Assembly (NCBI GenBank): GCA_016859345.1
Contig: CM029121.1
Span: 25,676,675 to 25,740,674, forward strand
DNA length: 64,000 bases
From: Istiophorus platypterus
Taxonomy: Eukaryota; Chordata; Actinopteri; Istiophoriformes; Istiophoridae
Reading direction: 5' to 3'
Each line of letters begins with the position of its first letter. Within the stretch, counting starts at the first letter, position 1. Shown piece by piece: positions 38,886 to 50,700 of the stretch. The notes under the pieces were generated by a model. The model did not search any database, was not told the DNA's origin, and was given only the letters and a program-made list of their open reading frames with translations. The position numbers were made by a program, and so were the translations under genes.

Positions 38886-39028
38886 TTGCTGTATTTTTTG
38901 GGAGGCGCAGGTCAGGCTACAGCACAGGGTGGGAGCTGGGAGCACGAGCTTCCTGGTCAGTAGTGACCTCAGACTGACAAAAAAAGGTCGAACCAAAACA
39001 CGGCAACACACAGATAGAGTCAGATAGA

Positions 39029-39204
<176 letters not shown>

Positions 39205-39551
39205 TCAGTCCTGCTCCGCTCTGTTCAAACAGAAATTACATCACATTAATGCGGTAATGATAAAATTTCATGGGGTCGCACCATGTAAAATGTGTCCAAG
39301 CTGCTCCCTTGTCTTGCTGTGACTCCCCCTCCCATTGACCGGGTGGGGGGGTTGGGGGGGGGGGGTGTAAGCTGACCTCCGTCCGCCCGTCGGTCTGTCG
39401 GCTCGCCCAGCATCCAGTCCCTCTCCTCCTCAGCCTCAGTCGGGCCGAGTTGAACGGGGGGTCGAGGCAATTTAACACTCCTCCTGCAATGAAAAAAAAA
39501 AGGGGGCGGGGGGGGGCAGGCAGGTGGTGAGGGCCATCTACATTCCTCCAA

Positions 39552-39554
<3 letters not shown>

Positions 39555-39620
<66 letters not shown>
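39555..39620. repeat. (GT)n microsatellite
   Basis: This is an almost pure GT run of about 33 units between the (CT)n tract and the 9-bp satellite. Frames of alternating C and V, or T and H, across it are artefacts. Confidence 0.97.
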
Positions 39621-39621
<1 letters not shown>

Positions 39622-39695
39622 GACAGGAAGCAGAACACTGGTGAACTGGTGAACATCATCGCAAATGGATTATTGTGTTTGGATGCTGTGTGTCT

Positions 39696-39698
<3 letters not shown>

Positions 39699-39749
<51 letters not shown>

Positions 39750-39778
39750 TTTAGACTGTGTGTGTGTGTGTGTGTGTC
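39699..39778. repeat. interrupted (GT)n microsatellite
   Basis: GT units are interrupted by TTT and TTAGACT. It lies 80 bases right of the previous GT run and may derive from the same original array. Confidence 0.95.
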
Positions 39779-39924
39779 TGTCCTTGCACTGCTATCTTTG
39801 TGAGGATTTATTTGGTTTGGTCCAGACTTAACTTCTTCAGAAGCCTGTGCGAGTCCAGCGTCGTTCTGTTTTTGTCTTATTCTGCCAACACATGTTGCCT
39901 GTCCAGCGCGGGACCGGGCTGATT

Positions 39925-40040
39925 CCCCGTGTGGCCCCGTGTGGCCCCGTGAGGCCCCGTGTGGCCCCGTGTGGCCCCGTGTGGCCCCGTGAGGCCTCGT
40001 GTGGCCCCGTGTGGCCACGTCTGGTCCCATGTGGTCCCAT
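39925..40040. repeat. degenerate 10-bp array bordering the 9-bp satellite
   Basis: About eleven to twelve units of GTGGCCCCGT and variants (GAGGCCCCGT, CTGGTCCCAT, GTGGTCCCAT) lie directly left of the 9-bp array. Removing one C from this unit gives the 9-bp unit. The units here differ from each other while those of the 9-bp array do not. The simplest reading is that the 10-bp array is older and the 9-bp form arose by loss of a C and then expanded. Confidence 0.93.
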
Positions 40041-43000
40041 GTGGCCCGTGTGGCCCGTGTGGCCCGTGTGGCCCGTGTGGCCCGTGTGGCCCGTGTGGCC
40101 CGTGTGGCCCGTGTGGCCCGTGTGGCCCGTGTGGCCCGTGTGGCCCGTGTGGCCCGTGTGGCCCGTGTGGCCCGTGTGGCCCGTGTGGCCCGTGTGGCCC
40201 GTGTGGCCCGTGTGGCCCGTGTGGCCCGTGTGGCCCGTGTGGCCCGTGTGGCCCGTGTGGCCCGTGTGGCCCGTGTGGCCCGTGTGGCCCGTGTGGCCCG
40301 TGTGGCCCGTGTGGCCCGTGTGGCCCGTGTGGCCCGTGTGGCCCGTGTGGCCCGTGTGGCCCGTGTGGCCCGTGTGGCCCGTGTGGCCCGTGTGGCCCGT
40401 GTGGCCCGTGTGGCCCGTGTGGCCCGTGTGGCCCGTGTGGCCCGTGTGGCCCGTGTGGCCCGTGTGGCCCGTGTGGCCCGTGTGGCCCGTGTGGCCCGTG
40501 TGGCCCGTGTGGCCCGTGTGGCCCGTGTGGCCCGTGTGGCCCGTGTGGCCCGTGTGGCCCGTGTGGCCCGTGTGGCCCGTGTGGCCCGTGTGGCCCGTGT
40601 GGCCCGTGTGGCCCGTGTGGCCCGTGTGGCCCGTGTGGCCCGTGTGGCCCGTGTGGCCCGTGTGGCCCGTGTGGCCCGTGTGGCCCGTGTGGCCCGTGTG
40701 GCCCGTGTGGCCCGTGTGGCCCGTGTGGCCCGTGTGGCCCGTGTGGCCCGTGTGGCCCGTGTGGCCCGTGTGGCCCGTGTGGCCCGTGTGGCCCGTGTGG
40801 CCCGTGTGGCCCGTGTGGCCCGTGTGGCCCGTGTGGCCCGTGTGGCCCGTGTGGCCCGTGTGGCCCGTGTGGCCCGTGTGGCCCGTGTGGCCCGTGTGGC
40901 CCGTGTGGCCCGTGTGGCCCGTGTGGCCCGTGTGGCCCGTGTGGCCCGTGTGGCCCGTGTGGCCCGTGTGGCCCGTGTGGCCCGTGTGGCCCGTGTGGCC
41001 CGTGTGGCCCGTGTGGCCCGTGTGGCCCGTGTGGCCCGTGTGGCCCGTGTGGCCCGTGTGGCCCGTGTGGCCCGTGTGGCCCGTGTGGCCCGTGTGGCCC
41101 GTGTGGCCCGTGTGGCCCGTGTGGCCCGTGTGGCCCGTGTGGCCCGTGTGGCCCGTGTGGCCCGTGTGGCCCGTGTGGCCCGTGTGGCCCGTGTGGCCCG
41201 TGTGGCCCGTGTGGCCCGTGTGGCCCGTGTGGCCCGTGTGGCCCGTGTGGCCCGTGTGGCCCGTGTGGCCCGTGTGGCCCGTGTGGCCCGTGTGGCCCGT
41301 GTGGCCCGTGTGGCCCGTGTGGCCCGTGTGGCCCGTGTGGCCCGTGTGGCCCGTGTGGCCCGTGTGGCCCGTGTGGCCCGTGTGGCCCGTGTGGCCCGTG
41401 TGGCCCGTGTGGCCCGTGTGGCCCGTGTGGCCCGTGTGGCCCGTGTGGCCCGTGTGGCCCGTGTGGCCCGTGTGGCCCGTGTGGCCCGTGTGGCCCGTGT
41501 GGCCCGTGTGGCCCGTGTGGCCCGTGTGGCCCGTGTGGCCCGTGTGGCCCGTGTGGCCCGTGTGGCCCGTGTGGCCCGTGTGGCCCGTGTGGCCCGTGTG
41601 GCCCGTGTGGCCCGTGTGGCCCGTGTGGCCCGTGTGGCCCGTGTGGCCCGTGTGGCCCGTGTGGCCCGTGTGGCCCGTGTGGCCCGTGTGGCCCGTGTGG
41701 CCCGTGTGGCCCGTGTGGCCCGTGTGGCCCGTGTGGCCCGTGTGGCCCGTGTGGCCCGTGTGGCCCGTGTGGCCCGTGTGGCCCGTGTGGCCCGTGTGGC
41801 CCGTGTGGCCCGTGTGGCCCGTGTGGCCCGTGTGGCCCGTGTGGCCCGTGTGGCCCGTGTGGCCCGTGTGGCCCGTGTGGCCCGTGTGGCCCGTGTGGCC
41901 CGTGTGGCCCGTGTGGCCCGTGTGGCCCGTGTGGCCCGTGTGGCCCGTGTGGCCCGTGTGGCCCGTGTGGCCCGTGTGGCCCGTGTGGCCCGTGTGGCCC
42001 GTGTGGCCCGTGTGGCCCGTGTGGCCCGTGTGGCCCGTGTGGCCCGTGTGGCCCGTGTGGCCCGTGTGGCCCGTGTGGCCCGTGTGGCCCGTGTGGCCCG
42101 TGTGGCCCGTGTGGCCCGTGTGGCCCGTGTGGCCCGTGTGGCCCGTGTGGCCCGTGTGGCCCGTGTGGCCCGTGTGGCCCGTGTGGCCCGTGTGGCCCGT
42201 GTGGCCCGTGTGGCCCGTGTGGCCCGTGTGGCCCGTGTGGCCCGTGTGGCCCGTGTGGCCCGTGTGGCCCGTGTGGCCCGTGTGGCCCGTGTGGCCCGTG
42301 TGGCCCGTGTGGCCCGTGTGGCCCGTGTGGCCCGTGTGGCCCGTGTGGCCCGTGTGGCCCGTGTGGCCCGTGTGGCCCGTGTGGCCCGTGTGGCCCGTGT
42401 GGCCCGTGTGGCCCGTGTGGCCCGTGTGGCCCGTGTGGCCCGTGTGGCCCGTGTGGCCCGTGTGGCCCGTGTGGCCCGTGTGGCCCGTGTGGCCCGTGTG
42501 GCCCGTGTGGCCCGTGTGGCCCGTGTGGCCCGTGTGGCCCGTGTGGCCCGTGTGGCCCGTGTGGCCCGTGTGGCCCGTGTGGCCCGTGTGGCCCGTGTGG
42601 CCCGTGTGGCCCGTGTGGCCCGTGTGGCCCGTGTGGCCCGTGTGGCCCGTGTGGCCCGTGTGGCCCGTGTGGCCCGTGTGGCCCGTGTGGCCCGTGTGGC
42701 CCGTGTGGCCCGTGTGGCCCGTGTGGCCCGTGTGGCCCGTGTGGCCCGTGTGGCCCGTGTGGCCCGTGTGGCCCGTGTGGCCCGTGTGGCCCGTGTGGCC
42801 CGTGTGGCCCGTGTGGCCCGTGTGGCCCGTGTGGCCCGTGTGGCCCGTGTGGCCCGTGTGGCCCGTGTGGCCCGTGTGGCCCGTGTGGCCCGTGTGGCCC
42901 GTGTGGCCCGTGTGGCCCGTGTGGCCCGTGTGGCCCGTGTGGCCCGTGTGGCCCGTGTGGCCCGTGTGGCCCGTGTGGCCCGTGTGGCCCGTGTGGCCCG

Positions 43001-43353
43001 TGTGGCCCGTGTGGCCCGTGTGGCCCGTGTGGCCCGTGTGGCCCGTGTGGCCCGTGTGGCCCGTGTGGCCCGTGTGGCCCGTGTGGCCCGTGTGGCCCGT
43101 GTGGCCCGTGTGGCCCGTGTGGCCCGTGTGGCCCGTGTGGCCCGTGTGGCCCGTGTGGCCCGTGTGGCCCGTGTGGCCCGTGTGGCCCGTGTGGCCCGTG
43201 TGGCCCGTGTGGCCCGTGTGGCCCGTGTGGCCCGTGTGGCCCGTGTGGCCCGTGTGGCCCGTGTGGCCCGTGTGGCCCGTGTGGCCCGTGTGGCCCGTGT
43301 GGCCCGTGTGGCCCGTGTGGCCCGTGTGGCCCGTGTGGCCCGTGTGGCCCGTG
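40041..43353. repeat. 9-bp tandem array, unit GTGTGGCCC, about 368 copies, no variants seen
   Basis: The 9-base unit repeats for 3,313 bases. The sequence pattern recurs every 180 bases (20 units) with the phase unchanged from 40081 to 43321, so there is no net insertion or deletion, and I saw no substitution. The unit is seven-ninths G+C and has one CpG and one GGCC. Because the period is a multiple of three and the unit has no stop on either strand, all six frames stay open: repeats of VWP, CGP and VAR on plus, and of GPH, GHT and ATR on minus. The resulting frames of about 1,150-1,250 codons are not genes. The right edge is abrupt. Copy number in the assembly may differ from the true allele. 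Confidence 0.98.
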
Positions 43354-43663
43354 CAGGCGCGTTTGGTGGCGCCCAGTTCGTCCACTCCGCCTCACCCGTC
43401 GCCACCGGTCACGAGACTTTCCAAGTAAGAGTGACTCATGATGAAATGGGTCTTTAGAAAAAAGAAAAAGAAAAGTCAGGAAAAAGATCAAACTGATCTT
43501 TCCACATTAAGTTAATGGTTAAAGATGTTCTACAGTTTATCTGCCAGCCAACAGGATGTTTCACATCCTGGAATCACAAACTTTGTGGCTTATTATTGAC
43601 CTTAAAAATCATTTGTAGAGTTTAACATTAATTCAAAAAATCCTCCATAAACTTTTAATTTTT

Positions 43664-43681
43664 TTTTCCTTTAAAGGAAAA
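43664..43681. repeat. 18-bp perfect palindrome TTTTCCTTTAAAGGAAAA
   Basis: This AT-rich palindrome lies about 300 bases right of the 9-bp satellite. It lies in a T-rich then A-rich context, so chance is a fair explanation. Confidence 0.5.
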
Positions 43682-44829
43682 CTGAGAAAAAAAACAAAAA
43701 CCTTCCGGATCCAGCAGCAGCCTCTTTTCTTTCCCCGTTTTCGGACCCAGGATCGAAGCGAGCTGATGGAAGGAAACTCAGCTTTCCTACGGCACCTTGA
43801 ACCAGATATCCAGTGCATTTCTTTCCCTCACTATGTTTCTCCATGGTATTTTTTTTTTTTTTTGCATAATTTTTTGCTAAATCTGCTTCAATCCCTTTTT
43901 TTGCACAGAGGTTTAACACATCTGGATTTCCGGGCGGAGGTTGGGGGGGGGGGGTAAAGGCACAAAGAGGATATTGATTTCAGGTCCTTTTCCTCTTCTT
44001 GCCTTTCGCCTACAGGCCCACGGGCTCAGCGTCGGACTTCGCCCCGGTTACAGAGAAAAAGAAGAGAAAAAAAAAATGGCAGGTCAGAGGTCGCAGAGTT
44101 CCCTCCGCGTCGAGACCGCGGAGCTAGCAGGTGTCTGGCTGATGTGAATTCAATGCAGGAATTTCCTGCCTGAATGAGGAGGCGATGCGTGCGTGTGCGA
44201 AACATCAGCACGGAGCGTTGAATCTCTGCGTCCGCTGCTGAGTCCGCAGCCACGTCCGCCGTCTCCGACGGAAACCAATCGTCCCGCCTCGGCCAGAAAC
44301 GCCAGCTCCGACCTCGGTTACATTCCTCTTCTGTTCGGAGTCGCGGTGCAAATGTCCGACAGCTGATTTTGGTGAGAAACAGCACCGTGGTTTGTTGAGA
44401 AGCGGGTAAAGTGAATGTTGCTAATAAACCTTCTACTTGTCCTTGTTAAGTTACAGCTGTAAAACTAAATATACTGTGTCCACAGAAATCCGACTTTATA
44501 TGTAGATATTTTATTCCAGGTCCTTTGATGAGGTTTAGCCTCTAGTCTTATGGAAGAATGGTGAGAATGAAAGTCTTAATATACACTTTACTTTCCGAAC
44601 TTTCAGTAAAGGCAATTGTTTTTCTCTCTCCCATTTTTTTCTCATATTTCTCAAAGCCGAGAAGGAGGAGACGGCGGCGGGAGGAAGCCCACTGGAGTAT
44701 TGAGTGAGGGGATCATCCCTCGACCACACAACTGGGGGGTTTATGGGAGAAGGAGAAGAAGAGGAAGACGACGTCCAGCGGCGATCGATATTAAGTCTGT
44801 TCTCTCCAGTGAGCTGTTCTGTCGGTTCT

Positions 44830-44854
44830 AAAGCTTTCACATTGTGAAAGCTTT
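44830..44854. repeat. short inverted repeat, 12-bp arms, 1-base centre
   Basis: AAAGCTTTCACA and its reverse complement TGTGAAAGCTTT flank a single T. It lies in non-coding DNA. No U-run follows on either strand, so nothing points to a terminator-like role. Confidence 0.6.
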
Positions 44855-47450
44855 CCCGTGACTTAATTCCAAAAAAAGGTCTTTATCTCTGAAAATAATG
44901 AAAGAAAAAAAAGTTCTGAGGCTCTAAGTACAGCAGTTTAATTCTGTGTCTTCAAATATTTTATGTGACCACCCCCCCGCCGTTTATGGGCACGCACCAT
45001 TAATTTCTGGACGGCAACTCGGCCGTCGCTGCAAAAGAAAAACAGGATATGAGGAGTGAAAAACTCCCCCAAAAAACATAAATATTAACAGAGATACGAA
45101 TGTGGGGGCGGGGGGGGGGGGGTATTCATGTCATGTAAATGTGTTAATGCACTGAACCTGATGACAGTGATAAAGCTTATTTATACGAAAAGGGCTAAAC
45201 TTTCACTTTTAGGGCTCAGAAAGGCGAAAGTGTCCTTTAGAAAGTCTCCCATGATGACGGACATCCGTCCTGCCGCCGCGTCCCTGAACCAGACCCTGGC
45301 ATGACCCCACAGGGCTCTATGGTGCATCCGACCCGACCCCTGACCTCTCCACCCGGAATCAATAATCAGACGCTATGAAACGAGACGAAGAGCCAAGTGT
45401 TAAAAAGGTGGTGGTGGTCGGGGGGGGACAGCCAGGGAAAAACATCATATCAGACGCACTGAAATATTTACAAGCCTCCGTCGGCTGCCGAAGCCTCCAG
45501 CCTTCATTAGGTGCCAGGGCCCTGCCATCCGGTGTGGCCCCCGCTGTTTGTTTAAAGCACTTCCTCCTCCTCCTCCTCCTTCCTACCTCCTCCTTCTTCC
45601 TCTGCCCTCAACAGGAGGACGGCTGCTGGGTTTATGCGCCCGAGGCCTTAGTTTTCCAAGAGCGAGTCCTGGAGGTTACGGCAACTCTAACATGTTTTAG
45701 GAGGTGTTTTATTGACGGCCGGATTATATATAACAAAAAAGGAGAAGAGAAAAAAAACGGCGGTGTGATTTGACAAAGCACGTTTTTGTCTCATAGGGTC
45801 TGGAACTGTATTTGTGTGGAGGAAGACTAGATGGACACTGCAGGAACAGATAAATACATGGATTAAGTTCATTTATACAGTGTGGAGAAAGTATACAAAC
45901 TAGCTTAATGCCATATAAGGGATTCTATCTTTGCCCTTTTTTCTTTTAATGCATAAACAGAAGGAAGGGCACTCGCAAGTTTTTCATTTAGCCGTGAGGA
46001 TCTCAGAGGGAACCAGTGATGCGGCTGAATTCAAGTCTTCCTAATGAGAAATATATACGGCGCGAATTCAATGGTTGTCGGATACGTAATATCATCGTTC
46101 TGAAACTATCCAACAGCCACCCCGAGTCGATTTCGAATCAGTTTTATCTGTATAGCCCGAAACCTCATATATATCCCTGATGGCTTTAAAGTCTGCAAAA
46201 GTATAAGGGAAATATACAGAAGTTCATTCCAGGCATGACTCAAAAATTCTTCTGTATTGTTAATAACGGCAATAGTGGTTCTCTGTTTTGATCATTTTAA
46301 TGAAACTGACCTGTTGTTATATTCCTGAACATCCTATGTGATCATCTGACTATCACCTCTCTGTCCCTGATTACAGTTCAAAAGTTTAAGTTTTTGCAAG
46401 GGAAATTTGAATTTCTGCTAACATTCTCGAAACCAAAAAAAACCCCAAGAATCATTTTTTAATAAACCACACCGACCAAAAACAGATATTAGGGGGAATA
46501 AACAATATCTGAAGAGTCTGTTTCTTTAAGGGTTTTTACAGAGGAGGAGGAGGAGGAGGAGTAGTCAGCAGCTCGGTACGCAGCAATAAAAAAATTAAAA
46601 TAAAAACCTTGCACATCAGTCATTCAGAATCCAGCTAACCTATCTATGACTCAAAAAACCCCTCCTTCAGAAAATGGCGAGCTACTAACAGCTTCCATTC
46701 ACCGCACTCCCATTCACAGGCAGCATGCGAGGGTTCATTCAGACCAAGGACAGACTCTGTTTGTCTCTGCCCCCGGTGTCTTTCTTTTCTTTTTTTTTCA
46801 TTTTCTTTCTTCCCTTTTTTTTTCCATTTTAAGCCTCCGCTGGCTAATGATTGAATATGATGTGTATTTATTTATCTCGCCCACTGTTGGCTTGACAACA
46901 GAGACACAGAGCGATTCAAAGGGGGGGGGGGGCGTCAAAAAGAGAGAGAGAGAGAACACAGGAGGGTCTATATTTACCGAGGACGAGGGAGAAGATGCGA
47001 ATGGGAACAGGGGTCGGTAGAAGTTCGGGAAACACGTCGCCGTCACCAGAAATGTGGCATTTGATGCGTCAGGACAAACTAGGAAAATGTCGATGGATCC
47101 GTCGTCCTGCCACGGGGACTAGAGTCAAGCTGCTCTTGGGCAAGGCACCGAAGCCGGGACATAAAAAACAAAGAATCGAAAGCGTCTGCAAGTGCAGCCT
47201 GAAACCGTTGCCTGCACAAGTTCTCCGTCTACCAGCTGTTGGCTTTCTTCACTTAGCGATTACCTACATTTCCCAGAATGCATCTGAGAATATACACGTG
47301 GATCGTATGTGTAGGTAACCAATGACAGCACGTGCACAATAAACATAAGTTCGTATTTATAACATAAATTTACCACTCAAGGAATCATTGATCTGGACTT
47401 TATCCAAACCTCAACTTGTCTCATAAAATAATTACATTGTGGTCGACTAA

Positions 47451-47783
47451 AGACCTATTTGTGCTTCTGCGTCGAACCCGAGCCGCCCCGTGGTGACACG
47501 GACCGCAAGAACCGTGATTGGTTGGCTTGGTAGCATCGCAGCGATGGCTCCTCCTTCTCCCCTGACATGGTACAGACCCTCTCCTCCACCCGTTTCTTCC
47601 GACGTCCTCTTTTCTCGCAGTAAATTCACGGAAAATAAAACTGCTGTTCAACATCCATCAGCTATGAATCCATCAAGATCCGCTCAGTTGCAGTCTGGTG
47701 GTGTAATTGCAGAGTGACGCCAACGTAGAAGCATAAATGCTCACGACGGCGTAGATTTGACCCAGAAGCGTAAATTGGCCTTT
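47451..47783 (+). mobile_element. short inverted-repeat DNA element, copy B (best-kept ends)
   Basis: This copy of about 330 bases has the clearest terminal inverted repeats: CCTATTTGTGCTTCTGCGTC at the left, and a right end whose reverse complement is GGCCAATTTACGCTTCTGGG. Internally it shares CGTGATTGGTTGGCTTG, CTGTTCAACATCCATCAGCT, CTCAGTTGCAGTC and GTAGAAGCATAAATGCTCAC with the other copies. No coding frame spans it. Flanking bases do not show a convincing duplication, which may reflect age. Confidence 0.65.
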
Positions 47784-50700
47784 GGGAGGGTAAATGCGTT
47801 TGTCTGCTTCTTCTATAGTAGATTTATCCCTGTTTAACCTGGCGGTTTGCACTGTACAAGCAAAACGCCATTGTTTCTGGATTCTGAAGGTCTGGCAACA
47901 AACGTTTTTATCGCTTTTGCTAAAATGTAGTTAAACGGTCCCCAGGGATTTAATTCATCATCCACCAAAATCGTTTCATCTCTGGAGGATGGATGATCCA
48001 AATTTAGCTTTTTCCTCTGTTGACAAAAGTTTATTGTTTGGCAGTTTGTTCTTAAGTCTCACATATCTGAGTTTCCCAAAGGCACCTTAAAAACGCAGTC
48101 TGCACTTTTAGCTGTGTTGGCTTGTATTAACAACACGACTTTGACAGAAGACAGAAAAAGTGATTTTTAGTGTGAAGAATTACCTATTTTAGGGGAAATT
48201 TTATAGTACGTAGTCAAACCACTGTGCAGGGTGAGTTAATATTGAATCAGGAGGTCAGTCCGCAAGCTTTGGTCCATGTTTACAACAGGCAGTTCAGACA
48301 ATAATCTCACTGTTTGCCTTCGCTCGCCCTTCAAAATAAACTTGGTCGGCCCAAAGTTTGTAAAAATCTTATTGCAGTTTATGTTTCTTGCCTCATCCGA
48401 CATATTTTTAGCGACGGTGACTCACTGCAAGATTTCAGCAATGGAATGGAGATGATGGCCAAAACAACCAGAACGAGACCCAAGTGTGTTATAAAACCAG
48501 AAACAGCCGATCGACTGAAGCGTTACGATGAGGCCCCATGCACAGTAGATCCATGTATGAGTTTCATGTCATGTCTATTTTGGTAGATGTCAACAGTCCT
48601 GTGAAGTATTCTGTTTATCACCCGGTGGTCGGTGAAGTGTACTCGGGCCCTGGAGCGATGAAGTGCTATTTCCTCCCACCGTCTCCCTTATTAGCCCTCT
48701 TTCCCTCAATCTGCCGCTCGAGTGGCACAGTTGTGTCAGCAGTATTACTCATACCTGGGCCGGATTAACCACCGGGCAGAGGCCTGGCCTGGATCTGCCT
48801 TAATCACTCCGCTTCCACTTCCTGTTCCTCGATGGGCCGTCGTCCCGCCCGTGGGTGGACAACCGATGACGGGAAACGACTGCAGCCGGACCGGCGAGGA
48901 GCGGGAGGGAGCGCTCGGCGGGGATGTTATTATAGCTTCGGTAATAAAGGGGTAGAACCCTGGGAGGAAAAACTGCAGATGTCTGAAAGAACAAGCGCCG
49001 CAAGGAGGAAGGCAGGTTTAATGGTTCACATAAAACGTGCTCTTTTGTCCTGTCCGGAGAAAGTTCTCGAGGAAGGGAGCGTCAAAGAGGACGAGAGGGA
49101 ACGGATCCCCCACGTTGTCCTCAGCTCGACTAGAAGTTTTTTATTCAAAAACCAAGCAACGTTTTGATTTGACAAAGACCTTTCTATCCATATGTAAAAA
49201 GTTTGTCATCACTTTGTAACTAGGTTGTGTGCTGGATTATTTCTTGGCTAGGTTCCCGTCAAAAAGTGGTCCGGCCCCCCTTTATTCAGCCCATGTTCAG
49301 TCTTGCTAAATTGTCTGCTGGCTGTAGCTACATTCTGTGTTTGGCGTACAGGCAACACTGGTGATTGTTTCTTTAGATGCAATTTTTATGTTCACTACTT
49401 TGTTACTTGAACCTTCTAGAAGTTTCACCTAAATTCTGCAAAGCCACAAATCCCGTATGTAAATAATCAGCGGAAGCACAAGAAAACGAGACCATTAAAG
49501 GTGCCATGTGAGTTTTTGCTATCGCTACATAGCCAACGTTAGCATTAACATCTGTTTAGCTATCAGAGTAGAATAAGAATTGGGAATTCAGTATCCAACC
49601 TTTATTTTTTACTCGCCAAGAGATGTCACCAGCTGATGTCGATGTTAACTCTTGTTTTGCCTCTATTTTTATCGCTTCTTTTCTTCATCTGAAGTTAGCT
49701 CGCTAACCAGCTAGCACTGGCCCATCGAGCCGGGCAACACTACTTTGTGACCGTGAGTCACTGTGGAACTGAGTCTGCTTCGGTCTGACAGGAAGTAGCG
49801 CTGTTTTGTATACGAAACGGTGGCTGAAGCCGTTGACGAGCGACTTTCGTCACCACCGCCACCGCCACCGCCAGCATCCGCCACCGCCACTGAGAAACCA
49901 CGTTCAGCGTCAGGGAAAACTTTTTAAAGGACATAATTCAACATTCTGGAGTTAGATAAGAAGATTAATGCCGCTCTCGCGCCTGCTCATTAAGTAGGAA
50001 GCCAAAAGCAAAAGGGCTGATTAGCCTAGCTTAGCATAATGACTCAGAGCAGGGGAAAACAGCTGTTTTTTGTTTTTTTTCAGAGCAGGAATAAAAACAT
50101 GACTTCATAAATCATGACTAACAACAGTTTGTCCGTCTGCCAAGCACATCTGTGCAGTATCTCCGGGAACAGCGCCGGTTGCCCGGCAGCCTCGCTTTGG
50201 CAACGGGGCCCCAGGAAGTGTCTGTGCCCGACTATTGTTCATCGAGAAACATCATGTAAACCCGTGTTGAACAAATGAGAGAAAATGAGACAGAACCTGA
50301 CCGGGCATTGAGTTTCGCAAATATATCGAATATTCAAAACGCCATCTTGATGACAGTGGATGACAGTGACAGTCCATGGCACCTTTTATTAGATACGTAA
50401 AAGCTTCAGAAACAATTCAAATGGACTGTGACCTTTAAAAAAAAGAGTTAACTATAAAAATATTTTAGTTTTGCCTCTAAGCAGTTCAGAGGTTTTTTTC
50501 CCAACTTAGTTTGGAAAGTTTGTTTATAAACCCAAGTTTTGTTGATTTTTTTTTCAAGCCCCAGAAAACCAAGCAATCTTCCATATGGAACCAAAAACAT
50601 TAAGAAAATCCAAAACTGAAGAGAGACTCTATGAAAGTAGAGAACATTCAAAAAAAAAAATCAGGCTGACAGTCAACCACGAGTGGATTATTTATATTCA

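Larger units (their letters stand above)
43354..47450. other. intergenic right of the satellite
   Basis: Holds the palindromes at 43664 and 44830 and poly(G) runs at about 43944, 45110 and 46921. A 132-codon frame (45375-45773, plus strand) is partly a reading of CTC and GGT runs and is not supported as a gene. Confidence 0.5.

Noticed and set aside
40041..43353. CRISPR-like repeat array
   Set aside because: There are no spacers, the unit is only 9 bases, and no cas genes occur; it is a simple satellite in a vertebrate genome.
39656..43491. Six very long open frames on both strands, one reaching 1,249 codons
   Set aside because: They are translations of a 9-bp tandem repeat that lacks stops in all frames; the flanking residues match no known protein.
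45375..45773. 132-codon frame starting MKRDEEPSVKKVVVVGGG
   Set aside because: The glycine-rich start comes from GGT/G runs and the poly-Leu part from CTC runs; there is no nucleotide-binding signature beyond this.
47120..47160. CTCTTGGGCAAGGCACC as another SINE remnant
   Set aside because: Only about 17 bases match the usual SINE block and no A or B box is nearby.
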